From: CAYJAD01 sp964368075
GTDB taxonomy: Bacteria > Desulfobacterota > Desulfovibrionia > Desulfovibrionales > Desulfovibrionaceae
DNA length: 64,000 nt
Direction of reading: 5' to 3'
Assembly: GCA_964368075.1 (NCBI GenBank)
Contig: CAYJAD010000002.1
Span: forward strand, 1-64,000
Positions 41,290-50,152 of the stretch are shown here, piece by piece. A program made the position numbers and the translations under genes. The notes under the pieces were generated by a model. The model did not search any database. It saw only the letters and a list, made by a program, of their open reading frames with translations, and was not told where the DNA came from. The stretch's first letter is position 1. Every line of letters starts with the position of its first letter.

Positions 41290-41973
41290 ATGACACAAAA
41301 TGTAAAAAAAACACCTGAAGAAACACCTAAGAAATATACATTGAACTTAGATTTCTCTAGTATTATGACGGCTATAACTGTGCTTGTAGGATGCATTGTT
41401 ATTTCTTTCATGATGGGTGTTATTGTGGGACGTGACGAAGAACCCTTACCGGGCATGCAAAGGATATTGCCTCAAAAGCAAGATGGCACACTCAGCGATG
41501 CTGCTACTAAGGATGCACAAGGAAAGGGCTCTACTAAGGAAAATGGAGCCAGTGGCGAAAAAATTATGACGCCGGAAGAGTTGAAGTATGCCTCTGCTTT
41601 AAAAGGTAAAGGTGGTAGTTCCGCGGATAAAAAAGGCGATGCAAGCAAACCTGTGGTTACTGCGCCTAAGGGAGATGCTAAAAAAGAAGACGCCACGAAA
41701 CCTAAAGCTCCTACTAAAGCAACAGATGACGCCCAAGCCTTGTTTGACTTTGTATTTCAAGTCTCTTCTTTAAAAGATGAAAAAGCTGTGGATACTTTGC
41801 GTGAACAATTAGAAGGTGAAGGCTTGCGCACGCGTATGAGCAAAAGTGGTGACTACCTTATTGTCTTTGTGCTTTTGCGTGGTACTGTGCAACAAGCACA
41901 AGAAGTTCGAGCTCGTATGATTGCTTTGAAACTTGGCGATCCCTTACAAAAACAAAAAACACCGGTGCAATAA
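41290..41973 (+). CDS. SPOR-domain membrane protein
   Basis: A 227-residue bitopic protein. A cytoplasmic N-terminus (about 25 residues) precedes one membrane helix (IMTAITVLVGCIVISFMMGV, about residues 28-47). A Lys/Ala/Gly/Ser-rich linker (50-150) probably spans the periplasm, and the C-terminal SPOR domain (FDFVFQVSSLKDEKAVDTLR, LIVFVLLRGTVQQAQEVRA) would bind denuded peptidoglycan at division sites. This is the FtsN/DedD-like layout, but the specific role is inferred. The next gene, mlaE, starts 1 nt after its stop. Confidence 0.88.
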   Translation: MTQNVKKTPEETPKKYTLNLDFSSIMTAITVLVGCIVISFMMGVIVGRDEEPLPGMQRILPQKQDGTLSDAATKDAQGKGSTKENGASGEKIMTPEELKYASALKGKGGSSADKKGDASKPVVTAPKGDAKKEDATKPKAPTKATDDAQALFDFVFQVSSLKDEKAVDTLREQLEGEGLRTRMSKSGDYLIVFVLLRGTVQQAQEVRARMIALKLGDPLQKQKTPVQ

Positions 41974-41974
41974 T

Positions 41975-42769
41975 ATGGGTTTACTTTTATCCTTCTGTGC
42001 AAAAATTGGACGGGAAACCATACGCATTCTTGCTCTTATGGGGAGTATTTTTTCTTTTTTTCTTATTTCCTTAAAGCAAATATTTTTAACAAGACACCTT
42101 TTTGAAAAATGCCGTGAACAGCTATTTCTCATTGGCAGTAAGTCTTTTTTTCTTATTTTGCTCATAGGAGTTTTTTGCGGTATGGTGCTGGGGTTACAGG
42201 GGTATTACACCTTGGTAAAATTTGGCTCTACAGGCATGTTGGGAGCCGCGGTATCTTTAACGCTTATCCGAGAGTTGGGGCCAGTGCTAACGGCTATCAT
42301 GTTGACGGGGCGTGCAGGTTCTGCCATGACTGCTGAAATAGGTGTTATGCGCATTTCTGATCAGGTAGACGCCTTGGAAGTTATGGATATTAACCCCATA
42401 GGTTATTTAGTTAGCCCGCGGCTTTTGGCCGGTGTCTTGTCCTTTCCTCTGCTTACAGCTGTTTTTGATGTCATCGGCATCATAGGCGGCTATCTTACCG
42501 GTGTGTTGATGCTAGGTATCAACGAAGGGGCATATTTTTATCAAATTGAAAGCTCTGTTACCATGGCTGATGTGAGCGGTGGTTTCTTAAAGGCCATTAC
42601 CTTCGGCCTTATTGTTATTACTGTATGTTGTCATCAAGGCTATTATGCCCATGTGCGTCGCGACAGTGTGGGGCCGGCCGCTGTGGGCAATGCTACCACT
42701 TCTGCGGTGGTTTTGGCTTGCAGTCTTATCTTGGTGGCAGATTACGTATTGACGTCAATACTTTTATAA
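41975..42769 (+). CDS. mlaE: MlaE, permease of the phospholipid ABC transporter
   Basis: A 264-residue inner-membrane permease of the Mla system, which moves phospholipids between the outer and inner membranes and keeps outer-membrane asymmetry. The family signatures are IRELGPVLTAIMLTGRAGSA, MTAEIGVMRISDQVDALEVM, YLVSPRLLAGVLSFPLLTAV and CCHQGYYAHVRRDSVGPAAV. The start at 41975 (MGLLLSF) lies 1 nt past the SPOR stop; the longer frame overlaps that gene and is rejected. It heads a full mlaEFDCA set. Confidence 0.93.
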   Translation: MGLLLSFCAKIGRETIRILALMGSIFSFFLISLKQIFLTRHLFEKCREQLFLIGSKSFFLILLIGVFCGMVLGLQGYYTLVKFGSTGMLGAAVSLTLIRELGPVLTAIMLTGRAGSAMTAEIGVMRISDQVDALEVMDINPIGYLVSPRLLAGVLSFPLLTAVFDVIGIIGGYLTGVLMLGINEGAYFYQIESSVTMADVSGGFLKAITFGLIVITVCCHQGYYAHVRRDSVGPAAVGNATTSAVVLACSLILVADYVLTSILL

Positions 42770-43609
42770 ATGGAATGCCAAATTACTATGCAAGCATCTA
42801 CCATTACATTAGAAAATTGCACCATAGGCTATGAAGGTCACGTGGTGGTGCGCGATATACAAGCTCATATTCCTCAAGGTAAAATTACTGTTATCTTAGG
42901 GGGGTCCGGCTCTGGTAAATCCACCTTGTTACGACATATAGTAGGGCTTTCTCGGCCCAGTTCTGGAAAAATTCTTTTAGGTGATGTAGATTTATTTGCT
43001 TTACCTCATAAAGATTTTCGGCGTATGCGACGTCGTATGGGCATGCTTTTTCAAGATGGAGCGCTGCTTGGTGCTTTGTCTTTATTAGATAATGTGGCTT
43101 TGCCCTTGCGCGAGCACACAGCTTTGTCTAAATCTGCCATAGAAAAAGCCGCCATGCGCACCCTACGTTTGGTAGGCTTGGACGAATTTGCCACCTTTTA
43201 CCCTAGCCAGCTTTCTGGTGGCATGCGTAAAAGGGCAGGCTTAGCCCGTGCTATCATAACCGAACCGCCGTATTTATTTTGTGACGAACCTACTTCTGGC
43301 CTTGATCCCATTACGGCAGCACAAATGGATCAGATGCTTTTGGAAATGAAAAAAACTTTTCCACATATGACCATGGTGGTGGTAAGTCACGATTTAGAAA
43401 GCGTACAATGTATTGCTGATCATGTGTTGGTTTTACATGACAAAGCTTTGATTTTTAATGACAGTAAAGAAGAGTTGCAAAAGAGTGAAAATCCTTACTT
43501 GCGAGATTTTTTAGCTCGTAAGGCCAGTCAAGGGCAAAATTCTTTAGGAAATTTTGAAGAACAAGATGCAGAAGTGCATGCCGCCTTGCAAGCATGGATG
43601 CAAAAATAA
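42770..43609 (+). CDS. mlaF: MlaF, ATPase of the phospholipid ABC transporter
   Basis: A 279-residue ABC ATPase. Walker A is GGSGSGKSTLLRHIVGL, the Q-loop MLFQDGALLGALSL, the signature LSGGMRKRAGLARAI, Walker B PYLFCDEPTSGLD, and the switch His VVVSHDLESV. GMRKRAGLARAI is characteristic of the MlaF/MceG type. The start directly abuts the mlaE stop (42769/42770); an internal ATG at 42788 (MQASTITL) is an equally possible start, since neither has a clear ribosome binding site. Confidence 0.94.
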   Translation: MECQITMQASTITLENCTIGYEGHVVVRDIQAHIPQGKITVILGGSGSGKSTLLRHIVGLSRPSSGKILLGDVDLFALPHKDFRRMRRRMGMLFQDGALLGALSLLDNVALPLREHTALSKSAIEKAAMRTLRLVGLDEFATFYPSQLSGGMRKRAGLARAIITEPPYLFCDEPTSGLDPITAAQMDQMLLEMKKTFPHMTMVVVSHDLESVQCIADHVLVLHDKALIFNDSKEELQKSENPYLRDFLARKASQGQNSLGNFEEQDAEVHAALQAWMQK

Positions 43610-43618
43610 GAGGGAGTT

Positions 43619-44062
43619 ATGAATACATCAAAAGAAATAGCATTAGGTGTCTTTGTACTCATTGGCCTGCTGTGTACCGCCTATTTAACGGTAAAGTTAG
43701 GTCGCATGGAAGTTTTTGGTGGTGATGGCTATGAGGTTTCTGCGCGTTTTGGATCTATCTCCGGTTTACGTGTAGGAGCAGCCGTGGAAATTTCCGGTGT
43801 ACAGGTGGGGCGCGTTTCTAACGTGAGCTTGGATATGGAAAATTCTCAAGCTCACGTTACATTATATCTTGACAAGAAAGTAAAACTTACTGAGGATACT
43901 ATAGCTTCAGTAAAAACCAGTGGTCTAATTGGCGACAAATACGTTAATCTTTCCCCCGGTGGTGCCGATGAAATATTGGCTCCCGGTGATGTAATAATTG
44001 ACACGGAATCGGCTGTGGATATAGAATCACTTATAGCAAAATTTGCCTTTGGAGGTGTATAA
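43619..44062 (+). CDS. mlaD: MlaD, MCE-domain protein
   Basis: A 147-residue protein with one N-terminal membrane helix (ALGVFVLIGLLCTAYLTVKL) and one MCE domain (VSARFGSISGLRVGAAVEIS, GVQVGRVSNVSLD, IASVKTSGLIGDKYVNLSPG), which forms the hexameric periplasmic lipid-passage ring on MlaFE. Its length fits the short MlaD type. GAGGGAG lies before the start. Its last base overlaps mlaC. Confidence 0.95.
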   Translation: MNTSKEIALGVFVLIGLLCTAYLTVKLGRMEVFGGDGYEVSARFGSISGLRVGAAVEISGVQVGRVSNVSLDMENSQAHVTLYLDKKVKLTEDTIASVKTSGLIGDKYVNLSPGGADEILAPGDVIIDTESAVDIESLIAKFAFGGV

Positions 44063-44682
44063 TGCGTCGTTTATATGTTTTTCCTTTAGTACTTTGTATG
44101 GTATTGCTTGCAAATACAGCTTTAGCCAATAACCCCGCTGATGCACAAAAAACTTTAGAAGCATCAGTATCACGCATTTTAAATTACTTAAAAGATCCAG
44201 GCTATGCTAATCCTAGCACACGACAAAGCTTGAATAATTCTATTAAAAATGAAGTCTATGCCATTTTTGACTTTAGCGAGTTTTCTAAGCGCACTGTGGG
44301 TGCTCATTGGAAAAAATTTAATGGGGCTCAGCAACAAGCCTTTAATGATGCCTTTGCCGCTTTGCTTTTTGCAACCTACTTAGATAGTTTTCAAGGCTAT
44401 AATGGCGAAGTTATCAACTATAATGGACTCATTACCGGTGACAATGGCACCAGAGCTGAAGTGAGAACTTCCATTAAATTAAAAAATGGAAGAACTGTAC
44501 CCATTAACTATCGTATGTTGCCCAAAGGGGGTACATGGCGTGTGTATGATGTCCTTATTGAAGGCGTAAGCTTGGTAAAAAATTATCGTAGCCAGTTCGG
44601 TAGTATTATGGAAAAATCCACACCGGAAGAGCTGACAGCTCGAGTTCGTGAAAGAACACAAGCAGTGCAGAATAAAAAATAA
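44062..44682 (+). CDS. mlaC: MlaC, periplasmic phospholipid carrier
   Basis: A 206-residue exported protein (signal peptide about 1-22, ending TALA) of the Ttg2D/MlaC family. Motifs are IKNEVYAIFDFSEFSKRTVG, HWKKFNGAQQQAFNDAFAAL and GTWRVYDVLIEGVSLVKNYR. It shuttles phospholipids across the periplasm between MlaA and MlaFEDB. GGAGG precedes the start within mlaD. Confidence 0.94.
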   Translation: MRRLYVFPLVLCMVLLANTALANNPADAQKTLEASVSRILNYLKDPGYANPSTRQSLNNSIKNEVYAIFDFSEFSKRTVGAHWKKFNGAQQQAFNDAFAALLFATYLDSFQGYNGEVINYNGLITGDNGTRAEVRTSIKLKNGRTVPINYRMLPKGGTWRVYDVLIEGVSLVKNYRSQFGSIMEKSTPEELTARVRERTQAVQNKK

Positions 44683-44696
44683 GGTAAGGGCATAGG

Positions 44697-45560
44697 ATGT
44701 CTTTCAAAAATATGAGCAAAGTAAGCACGGCATGTCTGCTGTGCTTACTTCTGTGTTTTAATGTAGCTTGTGTGTCGACGCATCAAAGTAGCGTTGGGCA
44801 ATTGGGTTTTGTAAACCCAGCGGCTTTAAAGGGCTCTTTTGGACAATCTTATGGCAAAAGTGCTGGTGGTGCTAGCCTTGATGATTATGGCGATTCTTCC
44901 GGCGGTTTAGATGACTATAGCGACAACGCTGTGAAGCTTCATAGTATTGCCGATCCCCTCGAACCGTGGAATAGATTTTGGTTTGGCGTTAATGACATCT
45001 TTTATTTGTATATAGCAAAACCTGCATACAATGCGTATGATGCCGTCGTTAACGATGATGTGCAAAAAGGCATGAGCAATGCTTTAAATAACTTTTTGTT
45101 CCCTAGCCGTTTTGTTAATGCTATTTTGCAGGGTAAATTTAAGTTGGCAGGGGTAGAATTAGGACGCTTTATTGTAAATACCACAGTGGGCTTTGGTGGT
45201 TTAATTGATGTTACCAAGAGCAAAAAAACTGTGGTGCCTTATACTCGCGAAGGAGAAGATTTTGGTCAAACCTTAGCCCATTGGGGCGTAGGCGATGGCT
45301 TTTATCTTGTTTTACCTATTTTGGGGCCGTCTTCTTTGCGTGACGGTACAGGTTCGCTTGTGGACTTTTTTATAGATCCCACATTCTTACTTGATCCGGG
45401 TATATCTCAAATTTCCACCGGTGTTGTGGTTGGCCTTTATGGCAATGATGTGGGGGATGTGTTATCAGTGTATCAAACCACAAAAAAAGCTGCGGTTGAT
45501 CCCTATATTGCCATGCGCGAAGCCTACGTGGCTTTTCGTAAACAGCAAATCTTGCATTAG
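44697..45560 (+). CDS. mlaA: MlaA/VacJ-family outer-membrane lipoprotein
   Basis: A 287-residue lipoprotein (likely Cys25 in FNVACVSTHQ as lipid anchor, although Asn at -3 is unusual). The family core is DPLEPWNRFWFGVNDIFYLY, KPAYNAYDAVV, VGFGGLIDVTKSK, EDFGQTLAHWGVGDGFYLVL and LPILGPSSLRDGTGSLVD. It extracts phospholipid from the outer leaflet. About 40 Gly/Ser/Asp-rich residues before the core are an extra linker. It closes the mla operon, followed by a strong terminator. MlaB, the STAS subunit, is not seen. Confidence 0.95.
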   Translation: MSFKNMSKVSTACLLCLLLCFNVACVSTHQSSVGQLGFVNPAALKGSFGQSYGKSAGGASLDDYGDSSGGLDDYSDNAVKLHSIADPLEPWNRFWFGVNDIFYLYIAKPAYNAYDAVVNDDVQKGMSNALNNFLFPSRFVNAILQGKFKLAGVELGRFIVNTTVGFGGLIDVTKSKKTVVPYTREGEDFGQTLAHWGVGDGFYLVLPILGPSSLRDGTGSLVDFFIDPTFLLDPGISQISTGVVVGLYGNDVGDVLSVYQTTKKAAVDPYIAMREAYVAFRKQQILH

Positions 45561-45590
45561 TGTTTTAGTAAAAAACATTAATTCATTTTG

Positions 45591-45628
45591 AGACCTCTGT
45601 GCAATGAACAGCGCAGAGGTCTTTTTTT
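45591..45628 (+). terminator. Intrinsic terminator of the mla operon
   Basis: AGACCTCTGTGC pairs with GCGCAGAGGTCT across the loop AATGAACA, followed by a T-run (TTTTTT), 30 nt after the mlaA stop. It is related to the hairpins at 8311 and 17210. Confidence 0.9.
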
Positions 45629-45661
45629 ACGATAAGGAAAATAGGCGCGTTTTGAAGGGGG

Positions 45662-45703
45662 TCTGGGGGAAACTTTTTGGCGCAAGCAAAAGTTTCCCTC
45701 AGA
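45662..45703 (-). repeat. Long hairpin after uvrC (GGGGGAAA-arm family, copy 5)
   Basis: TCTGGGGGAAACTTTT pairs with AAAAGTTTCCCTCAGA around the loop TGGCGCAAGC, which is identical to the loop at 2651-2660. It lies 19 nt beyond the uvrC stop. Confidence 0.65.
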
Positions 45704-45721
45704 AAAAATAACTAGCTGATT

Positions 45722-47653
45722 TTATTTGTTATTGCTGTGTAAATATTGCAACTTTTGCCATAAATCAGCCGCTTTTTTCTTGCCAATACCTTTAATGGCG
45801 CTAAGCTCTTCTTGTGTGGCCTGTGTCATGGCCTCGGTACTGTTAAAGTGTTGCCAAAGTAAGCGCGCTGTGTGTGGCCCAATGCCTGGAATGCGCATGA
45901 GTTCGCTAGACAGGGCGGCATTATTACGGGCTTGCCTGTGTTTTCCGATGGAATAGCGGTGGGTGCAGTCTCGAATATGTTGCAGGAAAAGCAATTCTGG
46001 CGAACCAGTGCGTAAGGGAAGGGGATTACTGCGGTTAGGTAGAAAGATTCTATCGCTTATATTACCTGCTCTGCGATCGGCATGACCGTGTTCGTCTCTG
46101 GCCTTGGCAATGGCTGCCAAAGCAAACAGTCCCTCTTGATTTTGCTCTTGCAAGGCGCGTTGCACTGCAGAAAGTTGTCCTTTACCGCCATCAATCAGCA
46201 AAACATCTGGCCATGGCGGGCCTGATTCTAAACGGCGCACTACCCATGCTGCAAGGGTGCCGTAATCATCGCTAGTACCATCGGGCATGGCGTATTGCCT
46301 GTAGGCCGACGGAAGAGGTTTACCGCCTTCAAAGACCACCATGCCCACACGTGTTTGCATGCCGCTTGTGTGCGAAACGTCAACACATTCAATGCGATGT
46401 GGCAAAGATGTTAAATGTAGCGCCGCGGAAAGGCGTTCTTCTAATGTTTGTTCTTTGTGCTTGCGTCCTTCTTCCTTAGCATTGGTGGCGGCCATGTCTA
46501 CCAGTGCATTTTCTTCGGCATTGCGAGCAGCCACAATGCGTACAGGCCCTTGACGTAGGTCGGAGAGGCTTTGTTCTAAGGCTTTGAACATAGAGCCTTC
46601 TTGATTATCATCTTCTTGAGTATTTGGTATCGCACTGGAAGAGGCCAAAGAGTGTTCTGTCGTAGCACCAAGGGGATTTTCCTCATGTTGTGCCTCTTGC
46701 GGTAACCAAGGTAAAATAATATATGCTGGCGGGCTGATGGGCCCATAGAATTGCGCTAAAAAAGAAAGCAGTAGTTCAGGCGTATCTTCAAAGTCCAGTG
46801 CTGGCCAAAAATAGTTGCGTCCATCCATAAGTACACCACTGCGTACAAATAAAATACCTAAAGCCATACCTTTTTCTACGCAACTGAGACCAATGATATC
46901 AAAATCTTTACCGCCGGGTAGCACCACAACTTGTTTTTCAACTGTACGTTGCACGGCTTGTAATTGGTCACGTAGGGTAGCAGCCTTTTCAAACTCTAAG
47001 GCTTCAGAAGCTTTTAGCATTTCTTGCTCAAGGCTTAATAATAGTTCAGCAGAACGTCCTGAAAGCAATTCTTGTACTTTTTTTACTCCCTCATAATATT
47101 CTATGGAAGTAATCTTTTGCATGCAGGGCGCCGGACATTGCCCCATAAAATGGTACAAACAAGGGCGCACTCTATTACGCATAGCTCTATCTGTGCAGCG
47201 CCGTAAGGGAAAAGCTTTATGTAATATTTTCCATGTTTCTCTGGCCGCAATGCTTGAAGTGAAAGGCCCAAAATAGCGAGCTTTATCGCGGGTATTTTTC
47301 TGTGTGTTTCGCACAATTTCCACTCGAGGAAAAGGATGTTTAGTGGAAATCTTGAAAAGAATATATTGCTTATCATCTCGTAATACTATGTTATAATGAG
47401 GCCTGTGTTTTTTTATAAGGCTGGCTTCTAAAAGTAAGGCCTCCTTTTCTGTATTGGTAGAAATAGTATCCAGATGTGCGGCGTGGCGCATAAGTGCTTG
47501 AGTTTTGACAGGTAAGCCTTCTTCACGAAAATAGGAAAGAATACGCTTACGCAAAACACGAGCTTTACCTACATAAATAATGCGACCTAGAGCATTTTTA
47601 TAAATATAGATGCCTGGAGTAAGTGGCAAAGACGAAGCAAGGGGTTTTTCCAT
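45722..47653 (-). CDS. uvrC: Excinuclease ABC subunit C
   Basis: The nuclease of UvrABC nucleotide excision repair, cutting on both sides of a lesion. From the chosen start 47653 (MEKPLASSL) it has 643 residues. The GIY-YIG nuclease is PGIYIYKNALGRIIYVGKAR. A UVR helix is present (EALEFEKAATLRDQLQAVQR). The RNase H-like 3'-side... 5' incision domain has IECVDVSHTSGMQTRVGMVV and PDVLLIDGGKGQLSAVQRAL, and a C-terminal helix-hairpin-helix pair is RIPGIGPHTARLLWQ and IKGIGKKKAADLW. A variable Glu/Ser-rich insert lies at about residues 325-360. The open frame extends to 47761, but the start is uncertain because no good binding site is visible. Confidence 0.93.
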   Translation of the reverse strand: MEKPLASSLPLTPGIYIYKNALGRIIYVGKARVLRKRILSYFREEGLPVKTQALMRHAAHLDTISTNTEKEALLLEASLIKKHRPHYNIVLRDDKQYILFKISTKHPFPRVEIVRNTQKNTRDKARYFGPFTSSIAARETWKILHKAFPLRRCTDRAMRNRVRPCLYHFMGQCPAPCMQKITSIEYYEGVKKVQELLSGRSAELLLSLEQEMLKASEALEFEKAATLRDQLQAVQRTVEKQVVVLPGGKDFDIIGLSCVEKGMALGILFVRSGVLMDGRNYFWPALDFEDTPELLLSFLAQFYGPISPPAYIILPWLPQEAQHEENPLGATTEHSLASSSAIPNTQEDDNQEGSMFKALEQSLSDLRQGPVRIVAARNAEENALVDMAATNAKEEGRKHKEQTLEERLSAALHLTSLPHRIECVDVSHTSGMQTRVGMVVFEGGKPLPSAYRQYAMPDGTSDDYGTLAAWVVRRLESGPPWPDVLLIDGGKGQLSAVQRALQEQNQEGLFALAAIAKARDEHGHADRRAGNISDRIFLPNRSNPLPLRTGSPELLFLQHIRDCTHRYSIGKHRQARNNAALSSELMRIPGIGPHTARLLWQHFNSTEAMTQATQEELSAIKGIGKKKAADLWQKLQYLHSNNK

Positions 47654-47877
47654 GCCTTTTATATATAGCTGGAGAGGGCATAAGTCAAAAAATAAGGGGG
47701 AGGCGGCAAGCTTTTCCATGAGAGGGAGTGAAGGTGTTGCTTTAAAAAATAAGCATGTCAAAAAAATGCCTAATTGTAGATAAGCTCGTTTTAATATATC
47801 GAATTAATGAAAGAAAATTAGTTTGGCAAAGCTTTTGCATTATCAATTGCAGTTGGAAAGTAATCAAGGAGGCTACC

Positions 47878-48279
47878 ATGCTTTTTCTACTCGGTGATAG
47901 TACAAAGAAAAAAAAGAAGGCGGAAGAACGTCCCGTAAACAATTCTGCCAATGCTAAGGTAAAGGAAATATTCCTTTCAGGACGTTTCCCAGTGGTGACC
48001 ACACATCAAGTGGAAGGGCGAAAAATCATAAAAGTGCTAGGCCTTGTGTGTTGTCGCGGTTATGATTCTGAAGAAGCTTTTTTTGGTATGGCAGGTAGAG
48101 CCATTAGTAAAGGGGCACAAGCCATAGTGGGTTATACAGAAAATGTGGCTTTCCATCCTGATGGCAGTAGATATTTCTCCTGCTTTGGCACCGCTGTCAT
48201 GTTTGAATACTGCCCTGAGGAGCGCATTCCCTTTATGATGCAACAAGAGTTACGTACTCCCTTAGCAGACAGTATTTAA
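47878..48279 (+). CDS. YbjQ/UPF0145-like protein
   Basis: A 133-residue protein. The start at 47878 has AAGGAGG 6 nt upstream. A short Lys-rich N-terminus (STKKKKKAEERP) is followed by VVTTHQVEGRKIIKVLGLVC, a long helix with AGRAISKGAQAIVGYTENVA, and the strand SCFGTAVMFEYCPEE. This is the order of elements in YbjQ (a small pentameric, possibly metal-binding fold), but similarity is partial, so the assignment is tentative. It is divergent from uvrC and closed by a strong terminator. Confidence 0.65.
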   Translation: MLFLLGDSTKKKKKAEERPVNNSANAKVKEIFLSGRFPVVTTHQVEGRKIIKVLGLVCCRGYDSEEAFFGMAGRAISKGAQAIVGYTENVAFHPDGSRYFSCFGTAVMFEYCPEERIPFMMQQELRTPLADSI

Positions 48280-48294
48280 TTTCAAAGTATACTG

Positions 48295-48324
48295 AAAAAA
48301 AAGGCACCGCGAGGTGCCTTTTTT
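48295..48324. terminator. Bidirectional intrinsic terminator
   Basis: AAAAAAGGCACC pairs with GGTGCCTTTTTT around GCGA. It serves the YbjQ-like gene on the + strand and, 82 nt beyond its stop, the effector-like gene on the - strand. Confidence 0.92.
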
Positions 48325-48406
48325 CGTGTAAGAATTAGATTTGTTTGTTAGATACAAAGGCTAAAAAAGTTTTTTTTGCTGATAATGCCTTGATTTTGAA
48401 AATTTT

Positions 48407-49528
48407 TTAATCTTGCTGCATACTGAGGTTAACCTTGAAATCTGGTATGAAAGGGAGTTGCCCACCAGAGTCTTGCCCTCTTGGAATAACAGCTTGTGCT
48501 GTGATTTTTTGCGTAAAAATGTTAACAATAGGGGGACTAGAAATGTCAAGATTACCTGTAAAAGTAACGACTATGTCAGAGCCATCATCTTTCACAGAAT
48601 ATGCAATGTTATGCACTGCGGGAGAGAAAGTCCCAGAATCGAAGCTTATGCCTGGGAACACATCATTCAGAGCGTCTCCCAAAACGTATAAGTCCATTCC
48701 GGATTGGGAGGTAAGAAAATATATTAAATCTTTATAGGAAGCATCATTACCCAGAAAATCTAAAAATTTATGCTCAGCATAGTGCGCTGAAAGCTTTTCC
48801 TTAGAGAACTCTGGATTATCCTGCTTTATGTTTTGCACAAGCTCAAAATCTTCATGGTTTTCTCCTTGTGCTAGCACGCCTTCCGCTCCATCATGCTCAA
48901 ATTTCATTGTCCCCAAAGTCGGTCTATTGCGGATTAAATCCTTAGCATGCAGCTTTACTATGTCTTCATTAGAGTAGTTGCCTGTTTTTAGTAGCTCATT
49001 ACTGAGAGTTTTATTGATGAAGGTTTTTAAATTTTCGTTGGCAGTAGAATTGTTTTTAAAATCAGTCTGCTTATTTAAAAGCATATGAAACATTTTTAAG
49101 GCTGATACTTTTTTTGATAAGCTAAGTTGAGAGACTTCCGAAAGATTAAAAAGATGATTGGTATAGATTTCTTTTTTTTCTGCAGAAAAACTTCCTTCAG
49201 AAATTTCTTTTTTAACACTCTCCATATAACTGCATGCTGTTGCCTGAAGCTTTTGCAGGGTATTTTTTTGTAAGTCAGCGGAGTTGGGGAGATTTTTTAT
49301 GGAGGCATGAAAGTTTTCTAAAGTTTCACACATTTTTGCAGCTACTTGCCCATTGCGTTGAGCTATATGCATTCTTCCTGTGCTACTCATGTTTCGAAAA
49401 GTATCGGCTATGTTTCTACAAAGTTGATGCATCATGCCTATTTCTTTAAGCTCACCATGGGGTTGCACGTCATAAGAAGAAACGGCTGCAGTGGACTGAA
49501 ATGGGATATTATTAATAGTATTAGACAT
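48407..49528 (-). CDS. Candidate type III secretion effector
   Basis: A 373-residue protein with no recognisable domain or signal peptide. The N-terminus (MSNTINNIPFQSTAAVSSYD) is Ser/Thr/Asn-rich and unstructured-looking, as in type III secretion leaders. The remainder is Lys/Asn-rich and mostly helical, with a beta-rich last 90 residues (ITVTFTGNLDISS-like strands around SDIVVTFTGNLDISSPPIV). It is preceded by 30 nt by a CesT-like chaperone gene, the classical chaperone-effector layout. AAGGA precedes the start. The codons look AT-rich compared with neighbours (not measured). The effector role is inference from the neighbour. Confidence 0.6.
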   Translation of the reverse strand: MSNTINNIPFQSTAAVSSYDVQPHGELKEIGMMHQLCRNIADTFRNMSSTGRMHIAQRNGQVAAKMCETLENFHASIKNLPNSADLQKNTLQKLQATACSYMESVKKEISEGSFSAEKKEIYTNHLFNLSEVSQLSLSKKVSALKMFHMLLNKQTDFKNNSTANENLKTFINKTLSNELLKTGNYSNEDIVKLHAKDLIRNRPTLGTMKFEHDGAEGVLAQGENHEDFELVQNIKQDNPEFSKEKLSAHYAEHKFLDFLGNDASYKDLIYFLTSQSGMDLYVLGDALNDVFPGISFDSGTFSPAVHNIAYSVKDDGSDIVVTFTGNLDISSPPIVNIFTQKITAQAVIPRGQDSGGQLPFIPDFKVNLSMQQD

Positions 49529-49558
49529 ATAAATCCTTTTTGTTAGGATGAAGAGTTT

Positions 49559-50035
49559 TTATACACGAATACCTACATTTGCGCAGGATTCTTGCCCAGC
49601 ATTCACTTCAGCAGTGTTTTTTGTTATATCTTCATAAAACTGTTTCTCATTATCAAAGTATTGTAACAACAGAAAGATCGCTTTCAAAAAGTGAGAGCAT
49701 TGCTCCATAAAAGAAGGCATGAACGTGAGTTCGTTTTCAACATCTGTCACAAATATTATTTGTTGTGCTGTAATGACAGCATCATCAATACCAAGGCAAA
49801 CACCATGGTTTTTAGCAAAAAAAGTATTCATAGTTAATAAATAGGCTAATGCTTCAGGTTTATTATTGTGCACCCCCACAGAAGCATGTAATAAAATGCT
49901 TTTGTGAGCAGCCTTATAAGCTATAAAAAAAACATACTCACCAAGATGTATGGAAAACATATTTTCGTTTTCCATGGCCATTGCATCTGCACCAAGCTCT
50001 TTAACTAAGCTTTCTACAAAGTATTCAAGATTCAT
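49559..50035 (-). CDS. CesT/Tir-family type III secretion chaperone-like protein
   Basis: A 158-residue acidic protein of the size and pattern of class I type III chaperones. It has an N-terminal helix (MNLEYFVESLVKELGADAM), then beta-strands (NMFSIHLGEYVFFIAYKAAH, SILLHASVGV), a helix (PEALAYLLTMNTFFAKNHGV), a strand (AQQIIFVTDVENEL) and a closing helix (FMEQCSHFLKAIFLLLQYF). Such chaperones bind the N-terminus of one effector and present it to the secretion ATPase. The gene sits 30 nt before the candidate effector and 117 nt after the Hsp70-like gene. GGAG precedes the start. No other type III gene is in the window, and similarity is structural by eye. Confidence 0.68.
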   Translation of the reverse strand: MNLEYFVESLVKELGADAMAMENENMFSIHLGEYVFFIAYKAAHKSILLHASVGVHNNKPEALAYLLTMNTFFAKNHGVCLGIDDAVITAQQIIFVTDVENELTFMPSFMEQCSHFLKAIFLLLQYFDNEKQFYEDITKNTAEVNAGQESCANVGIRV

Positions 50036-50152
50036 ATTTTACTCCATGTTTTTTGCTAGTAATGAAGCTTTACAAGGATTCATAGAGATTTCAAAATAAT
50101 GTCTATAAAGATACTTGTCAAGGCGTGATGTGCATAGCTACCTAAGATCATT

